Assembly (NCBI GenBank): GCA_902478945.1
Contig: CABSMX010000004.1
Location: 1-42,088 of the forward strand
DNA from: an uncultured Collinsella sp.
GTDB lineage: Bacteria; Actinomycetota; Coriobacteriia; Coriobacteriales; Coriobacteriaceae
Length of the DNA: 42,088 bases
Direction of reading: 5' to 3'
Shown here: piece by piece, positions 1 through 7,246 of the stretch
Position numbering within the stretch: position 1 is the stretch's first letter
Layout of the letters: the number at the start of each line of letters is the position of its first letter
Position numbers and translations under genes: made by a program
The notes under the pieces: generated by a model
What the model saw: the letters and a program-made list of their open reading frames with translations, nothing else
Database searches by the model: none
What the model was told of the DNA's origin: nothing

Positions 1-27
1 GCAGCGTCAGATGTGTATAAGAGACAG
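1..27 (+). other. Nextera read-1 adapter (artefact)
   Basis: The first 27 bases match the end of the Illumina Nextera read-1 oligonucleotide, including the 19-bp Tn5 mosaic end (AGATGTGTATAAGAGACAG at 9-27). This is library sequence left on the contig, not genome. Confidence 0.97.
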
Positions 28-357
28 CCCCCTGACGGCGCCAAGCGGCTTCGGCTCGAAGTGCTCGTCGCGCTCGACGGCGGCGAACCCCATTTGGCGG
101 TTCAGCTCCTCCATCTCCTTGATGCTGAAGTAGCCGAGCTCGTCGTCATAGCCCTCGACGAGGCCGAACACCTCGTCCGTCCCATCGAACTCGAGCAGCC
201 ACCAGTCCCATCCGTTCACGCACGAGAAGTAGTGGACGTATACCGTGAGGTCTTCCGCGCCGTCTTGCTCATAGAGCCTCGGCAGCCCCTCCGTAATCTC
301 CCTCGTCATCAGCTCCTGCATGTCTTCCTCCGTTTCCGGGCACGCCGCCCTGAACAT
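28..357 (-). CDS. DUF2958 domain protein, C-terminus cut by contig end
   Basis: About 110 residues remain. The last six apparent residues (LSLIHI) are translated adapter and are excluded. The visible pattern is that of DUF2958: an acidic N-terminus, a W-D-W-W-L-L-E-F-D-G-T-D segment, then F-G-L-V-E-G-Y-D-D-E-L-G-Y-F-S and a C-terminal E-R-D-E-H-F-E-P-K-P-L motif. The family has no established biochemical role and is common on plasmids and integrative elements, so this end of the contig may itself be accessory DNA. The ATG at 357 is preceded by AAGGGCGAG, a plausible ribosome binding site; Met codons inside the first 20 residues are alternatives. The gene lies downstream of the restriction operon on the same strand, separated by about 350 bp. 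Confidence 0.75.
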
Positions 358-710
358 CTCGCCCTTGCGGGCAAAGCCGAATGGCGACGCCGCGTGTCGT
401 CGTCGGCTTTACTCCCTGCAAAGCCGCACCGGAGCGAAGACGAGTCAAGGGAGTCCATGACGACCTCCACCAACCGGAGCGAAGCGAAGGTTTGTGCGGG
501 GTCTCATGGGCCCCTTGACGCGGCGTAGCGGAGGTGCCACCCACGTAACGGATACGAGGCCATGACCGGCGAATGTCACCGAAACGCTTGAAATCATTGG
601 TCAAGACTGAAGAGAGGCGGCCGCCCCTAACGGACGGCCGCCTTAGCGAGCCTTACTAATTCGGTTCTGGTATATGATCCGAGACGCCCGCCGGGCAAAT
701 CCCGACAATC
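358..710. other. Non-coding stretch between DUF2958 gene and res
   Basis: No convincing gene. Open frames here lack family resemblance and a ribosome binding site. It holds a hairpin just beyond res (616-642) and an imperfect inverted repeat (444-460 with 504-519). Confidence 0.5.
616..642 (-). terminator. Possible terminator after res
   Basis: GGCGGCCG (616-623) pairs perfectly with CGGCCGCC (635-642) around an 11-base loop. Read on the minus strand it follows the res stop by about 70 bases. The tail is only TCTCTT, so termination would be weak or factor-assisted. Confidence 0.4.
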
Positions 711-3620
711 CTAGTGATAGTCGTTTGCGAAGGAGCCGTAGAAGAGCGCCTTACAGTCGACATCGCTGTAGCCCATCACGGCATCCTGCACATCGGATCG
801 CAAGAGGTTGAGCACCTTGTACACGCCCTCGCCCATATCCCCGACGAAGAGTACCTGCTTGAACACATCGGGATAATCGCGCAGATAGGTCACATAGCCC
901 CTAAGCTTTGCTAGCGTGTCGCCGAGGAACTCGCCATGAGGGTCAACGATGGACGGCCTGATGACGCCCGCTGCATCCTTCACGAAGAAGAGGAAGTCTG
1001 GATGCAGGGCCTTGCGTCCCACCGAAGACATGTACGGAATCGAAAACGCCTTGGCAGACATGCTGCCCGACGGATTGCGATAGAAGGCAACCGTGCGATT
1101 CTTTGCCAATTCGTTCCTAACGATATAGTCTTCCGCCGGGTTCAGGTCGAGCGGGCAGAGGCCGTCCTCTTTCTGCACGATATGACACGGATACTTAGCG
1201 AAGTCATCCGACGTGCTGGCAGACGTGGGCCACTCTATCTTTGTGAGGCGCTTGCCCTCAGTTTCACGGGCCAACTCGTCGTAGCGCCGCTTTGCCGAGT
1301 CGTTAAGGTAGTCATAATCGCCAGATCCATCGACCTTATCGAAGTATTCCTTTCGACATTGAGCCGCCCAGCCCTCGAGCGCATCAACGATGGCCTGCGT
1401 GCGCACCGCTGCGGCAAGGCGCAAGTCGCACTCGGGGCGCCCAAGCTCCTTGAAGTTGGCGCGACGATACTCATTCGCAAACTCCTTAGTGAAATGCATG
1501 TCGGCGTCGCGGGCGGCCTTTCTGAGGCCCTCGGCGTCCGTGCGGGCCTCCTCCTGCTCCTGGTCCTCGGTCTCGTTGAGCTTGTCGAGCGTGATCTTGA
1601 CGGTCTCGGCAACCTCTACGTCGTGTTTGGCTTCGCGGTACTCGTCCTCGTTAGCAACGATGTATCCCTTGAGCTTCTGGACGAACTGTTTTTTCACGTC
1701 GGCCGCGGCATTGACATCGAGGCCAGTCTCGACAAGCAGAGTCGCCGTCTTAACCAGGCTCTGGAATTCGTTCCTGGCCTTCTTCGGAATGCGCTGGACG
1801 GGGATGGAATCGAAGGCTGTGCGGATGCCCTGCCACTCCTGATGCGTGAAAGACTGCTCGCGTTTGGTGGGCGGCTTGGGCTTTGCCATGGGCACGGGCT
1901 TTACGACCGAGACGGGCTGGGTCGGCTCGGTCTGTGCGGAACTTGGCTCAGGTGTCGCAGGTTGCTGCGGGGCAGACGCTGCAACGTAGTTGCCCGTTGC
2001 GGGCTGAGGCGCCAGCCCCGCTTCTGGCGCCGGGACGTCGACGGGCCTGACCGCCGAGGCAAGCGAGGGCTGCGCTCCCTGCATGTCCAACGGCTCCTGA
2101 ATCGCGATGCCGGCAAGCGGCGCCTGGTAGCCGGGTTGTGCCTGCCGCGCCGCCTCGATGGCCTTCTCGTTCTCCTCGTACGCCTTGAGCTCCTGTTGGT
2201 AGTCGGCTTCGGACTTGGGCGCAGCCGCCGTGATAGTCACGGGGTTCAGAACGATGTTCTGCTTGCCGATGGAGCTCTCGCCCATGTCATCCTTGCGGCC
2301 CATGAGGTAGTCGACCACGTCCTGAGTGCTCTCGGGATTGAACTGGGGCAGGTAGCAGGCGACGGAGTTCAAAAGATCATCGGATTCGATGCGCCGCGCA
2401 TGTGGAGTGCGTACCATACGTCCCACGAGCTGTGCGATATAGGTCGAGTCCGAACGCCTGCGCTGAGAGAAGATGACCTCCGCTCGAGGGCAGTCCCATC
2501 CGTTGGAGACAGCCTCCTTGGCGAAGAGCACGCGAATGCGCGAGGTGTCCTGAACGAACTCGGGCTCGACATAGGGGATGAGGTATTTTCCCGCCGCGAT
2601 GTCCTTATGCTCGCCGAAGACGTTGGCGAACGACATTACCTCGGAAAGGCCGGGAACCAGACCCGTGATCTGGTCGCACATCTCAGCCAGGGCCGAGCTG
2701 CTCACGTTGTCCGCCGCTTGGATGAGCAGCAGCGGGTTGACGGGACTCTCGCCCTCGCGGGCACAGTACTCGCCCCACTCGCGGCAGGCCAAGGCATAGC
2801 GCTCGCACGCCATAGTGAGGTACTGGTGCTCGACTGGGTCGTCCTTCTCTGGCACGCGCAACTCGATGATGTCCTTGAGCAGACCTGACTCCTGGACCTC
2901 GCGAGGGGTCACAGCGACCTTCGGCATACGCACGCGATCGGCGCGCTGGTCCATGGCCGCCTCGAACCTCTGCGGTGTGGCGGAAATCCCGACGACGACG
3001 GGCATCGCGGCCCGGCCATCAAGCCCATCAATAAGGTTTGCGTAGATAGTCGCCGTGCCGCGCTCGCTCGAGGCATTGGCGCCCAAGCCGCGGTGTGCCT
3101 CGTCGATGAACAGGTAGAGGTTGCGCTCGGGGTCCCTGATGGTACGGTCAAGGATGTCCCAGAACACACGCCCGGAATTGGCCTCACCACCTTTGGTGAG
3201 CAGGCCATTCTTGCTGAGCAGGTCCTTGCTGAGGAAATAAACGTGACGGGGCTCGAGAATATCGTGCGCGGCTCCGAAGTCGTTGGTAATCGTGACCAGA
3301 TGGCGTCTATCGAGAACGCTGTCTGCGAGCTTGTCCGACACATTGGAGAAGCGCACGCCCGTCTGCTCGTTCAGACTCGGGGAATCAGAGAGCCAAAGGA
3401 CCACGGCGTTCTCGTCGGGAACGAGGCCCAGATCGTCGTCTCCGAAGAAGAGCGCTTCGATGGCTGCCGCGCACATGACCGTCTTTCCCGAGCCCGTGGG
3501 GGATGCGAGGCATATCGAGGACAGCTCGCCGTCCTGCTCATAGCGTCGACGCATCGACTGCAACTTGTTCACCAGGGTCGCGACGGCCCCGGCTTGAAAA
3601 TCCTTAAGTTCGACTCTCAT
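711..3620 (-). CDS. res: Type III restriction enzyme Res subunit (helicase-nuclease)
   Basis: 969 residues. This is the ATP-dependent translocase and nuclease subunit of a type III system and cuts only in complex with Mod. The N-terminus carries SF2 helicase motifs: S-P-T-G-S-G-K-T (Walker A, near residue 40), F-I-D-E-A-H-R-G (motif II), S-A-T-P (motif III) and a late Q-L-V-G-R-M-V-R-T motif VI. The C-terminal H-P-D-F-L-F-F followed by I-V-D-P-H-G-E-F-L-G-D fits the PD-(D/E)xK-like nuclease region, with His where Lys is classical. A Pro/Ala-rich linker lies around residues 500-600 between motor and C-terminal domain. The ATG at 3620 was chosen because GAGGT precedes it and homology begins there; a longer frame upstream overlaps mod. 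It starts 2 bp after the mod stop, so the two are co-translated. Confidence 0.93.
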   Translation of the reverse strand: MRVELKDFQAGAVATLVNKLQSMRRRYEQDGELSSICLASPTGSGKTVMCAAAIEALFFGDDDLGLVPDENAVVLWLSDSPSLNEQTGVRFSNVSDKLADSVLDRRHLVTITNDFGAAHDILEPRHVYFLSKDLLSKNGLLTKGGEANSGRVFWDILDRTIRDPERNLYLFIDEAHRGLGANASSERGTATIYANLIDGLDGRAAMPVVVGISATPQRFEAAMDQRADRVRMPKVAVTPREVQESGLLKDIIELRVPEKDDPVEHQYLTMACERYALACREWGEYCAREGESPVNPLLLIQAADNVSSSALAEMCDQITGLVPGLSEVMSFANVFGEHKDIAAGKYLIPYVEPEFVQDTSRIRVLFAKEAVSNGWDCPRAEVIFSQRRRSDSTYIAQLVGRMVRTPHARRIESDDLLNSVACYLPQFNPESTQDVVDYLMGRKDDMGESSIGKQNIVLNPVTITAAAPKSEADYQQELKAYEENEKAIEAARQAQPGYQAPLAGIAIQEPLDMQGAQPSLASAVRPVDVPAPEAGLAPQPATGNYVAASAPQQPATPEPSSAQTEPTQPVSVVKPVPMAKPKPPTKREQSFTHQEWQGIRTAFDSIPVQRIPKKARNEFQSLVKTATLLVETGLDVNAAADVKKQFVQKLKGYIVANEDEYREAKHDVEVAETVKITLDKLNETEDQEQEEARTDAEGLRKAARDADMHFTKEFANEYRRANFKELGRPECDLRLAAAVRTQAIVDALEGWAAQCRKEYFDKVDGSGDYDYLNDSAKRRYDELARETEGKRLTKIEWPTSASTSDDFAKYPCHIVQKEDGLCPLDLNPAEDYIVRNELAKNRTVAFYRNPSGSMSAKAFSIPYMSSVGRKALHPDFLFFVKDAAGVIRPSIVDPHGEFLGDTLAKLRGYVTYLRDYPDVFKQVLFVGDMGEGVYKVLNLLRSDVQDAVMGYSDVDCKALFYGSFANDYH

Positions 3621-3622
3621 GT

Positions 3623-5806
3623 TTACCTCACCGCATCCTCGGCGGCAATCTTGAACGATTGCAGGTAGTTCTCGTACAGGCGGACGACGTCGAGCCCAGG
3701 CAGTTGTGCCTTGACGGAGGCGTATCGAGCCGTGTCGTCCGTGATCACATAGGCGCACCTTATGCTGGCATTCTGCTTGACGGAGTCTATGAAAGCGCCG
3801 ACCGAAGCAAAGTCGAAGAGAACGGCATAGGCGTCGGCCATGGCAAAGCCCGGCTGCTCGTGCTTGATGATGCTGCCGCGCGAGCCAGCGCGCAGCCAGA
3901 GCAGGGGCGCGATCTCCTCGAAGGCCACGCCCAGCTCGACGGCGTCTGGGTCTTCGTAGGTGAGGTCAAAGAAGACGGCGTTCTCCTCGAAGCCGTCGGC
4001 CATGGGGAACTCGTCGGTGAACTTGTAGTCACCCTTGATGGGGTCACCCTCGGGCGTCTTGCCCGTGATGGCCGCCGTGACGCGAGGCTTGGTAACGTAC
4101 TGGCAGATGCCTAGCGCCTCCCATTCGGGGTCGCCTTGGCGAAGACCGCGTTTGGCGAGCTTTTTGGATTCGTCCTCGGAGACCTCGTTATTCGTGACGC
4201 TGATGGAGCGTCTGCGCCCGCCGTCCTGATGGTTCAGACGCATGACGGCATGTGCTGTGGTGCCCGACCCTGAGAAGAAGTCGACTACAAGGGCATCGGG
4301 CTTGTCGGCGACAACGGAAGCGATTGAGAGCTCGGTCGCATAGAGGGACTTCGGGAAGCTGAAAGATCGATGGCCTAGGAATCGTTTAATGTATCGACTT
4401 CCATATTCTCCAGCTGAGAATTGAGCTCCCGACCAAACTGTTGTTGGTATTGCAGTCGCCTCGCCAACCGCCTCGAGAATCGCAGACCCGTCATCGCGCC
4501 TGCCTACGATTTTCAACTCGCCTTTTGCAAGCCTGTCTTCTTGAATATTGGCAAGATAAAGGAGCGTGTATCTATCGTTCTTCTCATCATATGTGCTTAC
4601 TCGGGCAAAACCCTTGTCCAGCTTCTGTTTTAGCGTGGACTGCGACATATGCCACGTGGCTTCACGTCCATCAGGGCGGATGGGCCAAATTGCGCGCAGC
4701 CCATCAACGCCTGGCACCGCGTGATAATCCATTTCACGAGGAATGCTATCGCCAATCGCCTCTATGGTTCGGCTTCTCTCGTTGATGTAGATTGGATAAA
4801 AGAGGTTAGGCCGATCGCTTCGCGCCGAATTGGAACCGCCTCTCAGCAGCCACTCCCAACGTACTTTACGTTGGGAGCGGCTGCTCGACGCGTCATCAGC
4901 CACTTTTCCCTCAAGTTCTCCGAACTCAACGGAATAGAGTCTGCGGTCCACTTGGCACGGCGCGGCGGTGCCAAAAAAGCAAAAGACAGCGTACTCGTCA
5001 GCTCTCTTGAACTGGTTGCCACGGGCGACCCCGTTCTTGTTTATGGTGATTGAAACCGTCTGGATACCGGTCGCGTTGGGAAAAACGCTCTCTAAAAGAA
5101 GCTCAAGCCTTGCGTACTCCTTCTCATCGATCGTCACGATGAGTACGGAATCGTTGGGGTTGAGCAGCTGCTTGGCGAGCTTGAGGCGGCGCTCCATGAA
5201 GGCAAGCCACTTGGAGTGGCGATAGGCGTCGGAGCCGTCGACGTAATCGTTGTTGTATTTCCAGTCGCGGGCGCCAGTGTTATAGGGCGGGTCAATATAT
5301 ATGCAGTCCACTTTGCCTGCATAGGCAAAGGCCAAGGTTTCAAGAGCATGGTAGTTTTCGCCGTTAATGACTACCTGATAGGGCTTATCGCCACCGCGCT
5401 CGACACGCCCAGTCTCTCTGAGGCCAGAATAAATCGGCTGGTCATATTCAGCAACAGGCACGACATCGTCGACAGCAACGGAGCGGGGCTCGCATTCGTT
5501 TTCGTCATATGAGGGCGATTGATATGGCTTTAGATCAGCAACCCCCCCCCGAACGGTATTTACCAACCATAGCAGTTGGGAGTTAGAGTCCTCTTTTTTA
5601 CCACGCTCGGGAAGCACCTGTACGACATCGCCCTTCATGATAGGCTTGCCATAAAGGCGAAGTCGCTCCGGGCGGTTGTGTTCAAATACAAGCCCAAACT
5701 GGCGCTGCGCCGCAAAGGCGCGGATGTCGGCAGCGAGCTGACGATCGCCCAGCTTGACAGCGCGATCAACAAGGTTCTGAACGACTGCTTGCGTCGTCTG
5801 AGACAT
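3623..5806 (-). CDS. mod: Type III DNA N6-adenine methyltransferase Mod
   Basis: 727 residues. It recognises the target site for the whole system and methylates adenine on one strand. D-P-P-Y-N-T-G (motif IV, near residue 172) comes before F-S-G-S-G-T-T (motif I, near residue 497), the beta-class order typical of type III Mod. The target-recognition region lies between them and is visibly more AT-rich (about 4380-4950). The ATG at 5806 overlaps the upstream stop (TGATG) and has GGGGGAG in front; a GTG one codon earlier is an alternative. Codons 86-89 contain nine consecutive G (plus-strand C at 5542-5550), in frame as written, so a one-base slip would truncate the protein early. The gene sits in the operon RHH-mod-res. 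Confidence 0.95.
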   Translation of the reverse strand: MSQTTQAVVQNLVDRAVKLGDRQLAADIRAFAAQRQFGLVFEHNRPERLRLYGKPIMKGDVVQVLPERGKKEDSNSQLLWLVNTVRGGVADLKPYQSPSYDENECEPRSVAVDDVVPVAEYDQPIYSGLRETGRVERGGDKPYQVVINGENYHALETLAFAYAGKVDCIYIDPPYNTGARDWKYNNDYVDGSDAYRHSKWLAFMERRLKLAKQLLNPNDSVLIVTIDEKEYARLELLLESVFPNATGIQTVSITINKNGVARGNQFKRADEYAVFCFFGTAAPCQVDRRLYSVEFGELEGKVADDASSSRSQRKVRWEWLLRGGSNSARSDRPNLFYPIYINERSRTIEAIGDSIPREMDYHAVPGVDGLRAIWPIRPDGREATWHMSQSTLKQKLDKGFARVSTYDEKNDRYTLLYLANIQEDRLAKGELKIVGRRDDGSAILEAVGEATAIPTTVWSGAQFSAGEYGSRYIKRFLGHRSFSFPKSLYATELSIASVVADKPDALVVDFFSGSGTTAHAVMRLNHQDGGRRRSISVTNNEVSEDESKKLAKRGLRQGDPEWEALGICQYVTKPRVTAAITGKTPEGDPIKGDYKFTDEFPMADGFEENAVFFDLTYEDPDAVELGVAFEEIAPLLWLRAGSRGSIIKHEQPGFAMADAYAVLFDFASVGAFIDSVKQNASIRCAYVITDDTARYASVKAQLPGLDVVRLYENYLQSFKIAAEDAVR
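5542..5550 (-). repeat. G9 homopolymer inside mod
   Basis: Nine C on the plus strand are nine G in the coding strand of mod, spelling Arg-Gly-Gly-Val codons. This is the longest homopolymer I saw in the window and is of the slippage-prone kind that switches type III mod genes in pathogens. Confidence 0.9.
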
Positions 5807-5973
5807 CACTTCTCCCCCTTACACTTCTCGTCAATCCATTCGCGCAGGACTTTAGCCACCGTCTTATCCTGGCGCGCGGCATAGGACTTAAGAGCCCGCT
5901 TATCCTCACGGGTTATCGAGAGCGTGAACTTATCCAGCTCCTTTTCGGCATGAACAGCCTGATCTTCCTCCAT
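5806..5973 (-). CDS. Small ribbon-helix-helix DNA-binding protein
   Basis: 55 residues, found by reading upstream of mod. It has an acidic N-terminus, then a beta-strand-like L-D-K-F-T-L-S-I-T, a helix around E-D-K-R-A-L-K-S-Y-A-A-R, and a second helix around T-V-A-K-V-L-R-E-W-I-D-E. That is the fold pattern of CopG/Arc RHH repressors. GGAGGGG lies 6 bases before the ATG. The stop overlaps the mod start by one base (TGATG), so translation is coupled. The perfect palindrome at 6037-6060 lies about 65 bp upstream and suits a dimeric RHH protein, so autoregulation of the restriction operon is the simplest inference. An antitoxin role is possible, but no toxin partner is present. Confidence 0.75.
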   Translation of the reverse strand: MEEDQAVHAEKELDKFTLSITREDKRALKSYAARQDKTVAKVLREWIDEKCKGEK

Positions 5974-6023
5974 GGTCGCCCCTCCGAATTGACCTGTTCT
6001 ACGTTCCTTAATTGACCGAAATC

Positions 6024-6060
6024 ATTTTACGGCAGAATACGTAATTACGTAATTACGTAT
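6024..6060 (-). promoter_or_regulatory. Operator palindrome and promoter of RM operon
   Basis: 6037-6060 is a perfect 24-bp palindrome built of three TACGTA cores spaced 8 bp apart. On the minus strand a TAAAAT (-10 candidate, plus 6024-6029) lies just downstream. Its expected -35 region, 17 bp further up, falls inside the palindrome, so a bound repressor would block the polymerase. Confidence 0.6.
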
Positions 6061-6162
6061 GCCAATTTGAGCCATGCATCAATCAATCACTAGTCAGTAT
6101 TCGTTGACGAATCGTTGGGGATAACGAATATATCGAGGTAGACAGTCGTTTTTACCGTCTGT

Positions 6163-6211
6163 GAGTACAAGCAAATCGATACTCAAAACGTCGTGAGTAC
6201 ATTTTGAGTAC
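6163..6211. repeat. GAGTAC motif cluster
   Basis: GAGTAC occurs at 6163-6168, 6195-6200 and 6206-6211, with an inverted near-copy ATACTC at 6179-6184. TACTCAAAA (6180-6188) and TTTTGAGTA (6202-6210) form a 9-bp inverted repeat. It may be a regulator site; the target is unknown. Confidence 0.45.
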
Positions 6212-6410
6212 CAGTCCGAGCGGCCTCTTGCGGGCGGACGCAATCTGCCGGTCAGCATTAATTAGAAATAAATTGATGGCGTTGCTTCGGTAATTGAAAA
6301 CACTTTAAAACATACCAGCAAACAATAATCCCAGCTAAACAGCTTGAGAGATTGCGTGGCTGGTTTGCATGTACCACATACACCACAATGCACAAGCATC
6401 CATGGCACGC

Positions 6411-6448
6411 AAATAAAAAACGAGGGAGGCCGCATCCGACCTCCCTCG
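6411..6448 (-). terminator. Original guaA terminator, now displaced
   Basis: CGAGGGAGG (6421-6429) pairs with CCTCCCTCG (6440-6448), and a run of six T follows on the minus strand (plus 6415-6420). It lies 15 bp beyond the outer copy of the guaA 3' end repeat. It is therefore where the guaA transcript would have ended before the element inserted. Confidence 0.8.
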
Positions 6449-6462
6449 CAAAGAGCTATTTA

Positions 6463-6474
6463 CTATTCCCACTC
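6463..6474. repeat. att core, outer copy
   Basis: CTATTCCCACTC, identical to 14845-14856. On the minus strand it reads as E-W-E-stop, the guaA C-terminus. Confidence 0.8.
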
Positions 6475-6569
6475 CATAACGAAACGCGGTTCGGTAGCGC
6501 CCGACCTGCGATTTTAGGCGCTATCGGAGCCGTTTCCCTCGGGTTCGGGCGGGTCGCTCGGGCTGGAAG

Positions 6570-6607
6570 GGTTGCCCAGCGGTTGCAAAAGAGAAGCCCC
6601 CGACCGT
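6570..6607. repeat. Subterminal direct repeat, outer copy
   Basis: GGTTGCCCAGCGGTTGC, a short A-rich gap and AAGCCCCCGACCGT match 14768-14807 in the same orientation. The paired GGTTGC boxes 11 bp apart resemble arm-type integrase sites. Confidence 0.6.
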
Positions 6608-6625
6608 ATTCGCAGGGCGGGGGCT
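6587..6625 (-). terminator. Terminator at outer end of element
   Basis: AGCCCCC (6595-6601) pairs with GGGGGCT (6619-6625). On the minus strand the stem is followed by TCTCTTTT, just after the stop of the 148-residue gene. Confidence 0.65.
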
Positions 6626-6638
6626 AGGGGCTTGCGAG

Positions 6639-7085
6639 CTACTCGGCAGTGCTGACGGAAAACGTGCCGAACTCGAGCTTGGCGGGGTCGGCACCGCGAG
6701 CGAGAGCAGGGATATAGAGCGTGAGCCATGCGGCTCGAACGCCCGAACCGAGCTCGCAGCTGCCGTTGCCAAGAAAGAACATAGGCGAGCCAGCGCGATT
6801 CAGAGAGACTGTGTCAACGTCGATACGAGTGAAACCTTGCCCTCGAACGACGGCAGTGACGATTGTGGGAGCGAAAGAATATAGCTCCACTGGAATACCG
6901 TCCGAATCCTCCACAGGAATACCGTCCAAAACCGTTTCCCAGGGGACGGAACGAACCGCGGAACAAACCGCGAAAGGCGCGAATTTCTTCCCTAACCTCT
7001 TGGTATACGGCATGTAATAAAGCGGAACGGGATAATTCGGAACGGGATAGAGTGACGGTACGGGGGGATAGACTGACTGGTTCAT
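6639..7085 (-). CDS. Hypothetical element protein with Pro/Tyr-rich N-terminus
   Basis: 148 residues, not recognised. The first 25 residues are rich in Pro, Tyr and Val (Y-P-P-V-P-S-L-Y-P-V-P). A short basic patch (Y-T-K-R-L-G-K-K-F) follows, then a mostly beta-like remainder. There is no signal peptide or clear membrane span. The ATG at 7085 has AAAGG upstream. It is the last gene of the element, beyond int, with its own terminator. Its upstream region is a near-copy of the segment in front of the 13893-14522 gene at the other end, so the two are probably controlled together. The location suggests a cargo or accessory gene; function unknown. Confidence 0.6.
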   Translation of the reverse strand: MNQSVYPPVPSLYPVPNYPVPLYYMPYTKRLGKKFAPFAVCSAVRSVPWETVLDGIPVEDSDGIPVELYSFAPTIVTAVVRGQGFTRIDVDTVSLNRAGSPMFFLGNGSCELGSGVRAAWLTLYIPALARGADPAKLEFGTFSVSTAE

Positions 7086-7121
7086 AGTGAGTGCCTTTCT
7101 CTAGGTTTATGGCCGAATAGC

Positions 7122-7203
7122 AATACGCTACTATTCCTTACGTCACTTATATTATTCCACGTCACTCTTATAACGCAAGCATCAATCTAAGAAACTTTTC
7201 GGG
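7122..7203 (-). promoter_or_regulatory. Duplicated control segment, copy 1
   Basis: About 82 bp, roughly 90% identical to 14549-14632 and likewise directly upstream of a minus-strand gene. On the minus strand it contains two AGTGACGT boxes, each followed by GGAATA within a few bases, plus AT-rich promoter-like sequence (TAATAT). Confidence 0.65.
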
Positions 7204-7244
7204 AGCCGAGAGGAGCCGAGTTGACGGTGAGCGTGGCGGCATCG
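7201..7244. repeat. Remnant of the 11047-11568 gene beside int
   Basis: 42 of 44 bases match 11244-11287, which lies inside the coding region of the 173-residue membrane protein. Here the segment is outside any gene, directly after the integrase stop, and joins the duplicated control segment. It looks like a recombination scar. Confidence 0.7.
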
Positions 7245-7246
7245 AG

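Larger units (their letters stand above)
5974..6462. other. AT-rich intergenic region upstream of RM operon
   Basis: I see no gene. It contains the operator palindrome (6037-6060), a cluster of GAGTAC motifs (6163-6211) and the displaced guaA terminator (6411-6448). It is clearly more AT-rich than its surroundings. Confidence 0.55.

Noticed and set aside
269..604. 111-codon frame in the gap after res
   Set aside because: Overlaps the DUF2958 gene, Arg/Thr-rich, without a ribosome binding site.
936..2888. 650-codon plus-strand frame antisense to res
   Set aside because: Arises from GC-rich third positions opposite a real gene; low-complexity Leu/Arg/Val-rich product with no motifs.
2750..3100. 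Res nuclease motif with His instead of Lys as evidence of a dead enzyme
   Set aside because: The P-D and D-P-H-G arrangement is, as I recall, also found in other full-length Res proteins, so it is not proof of loss.
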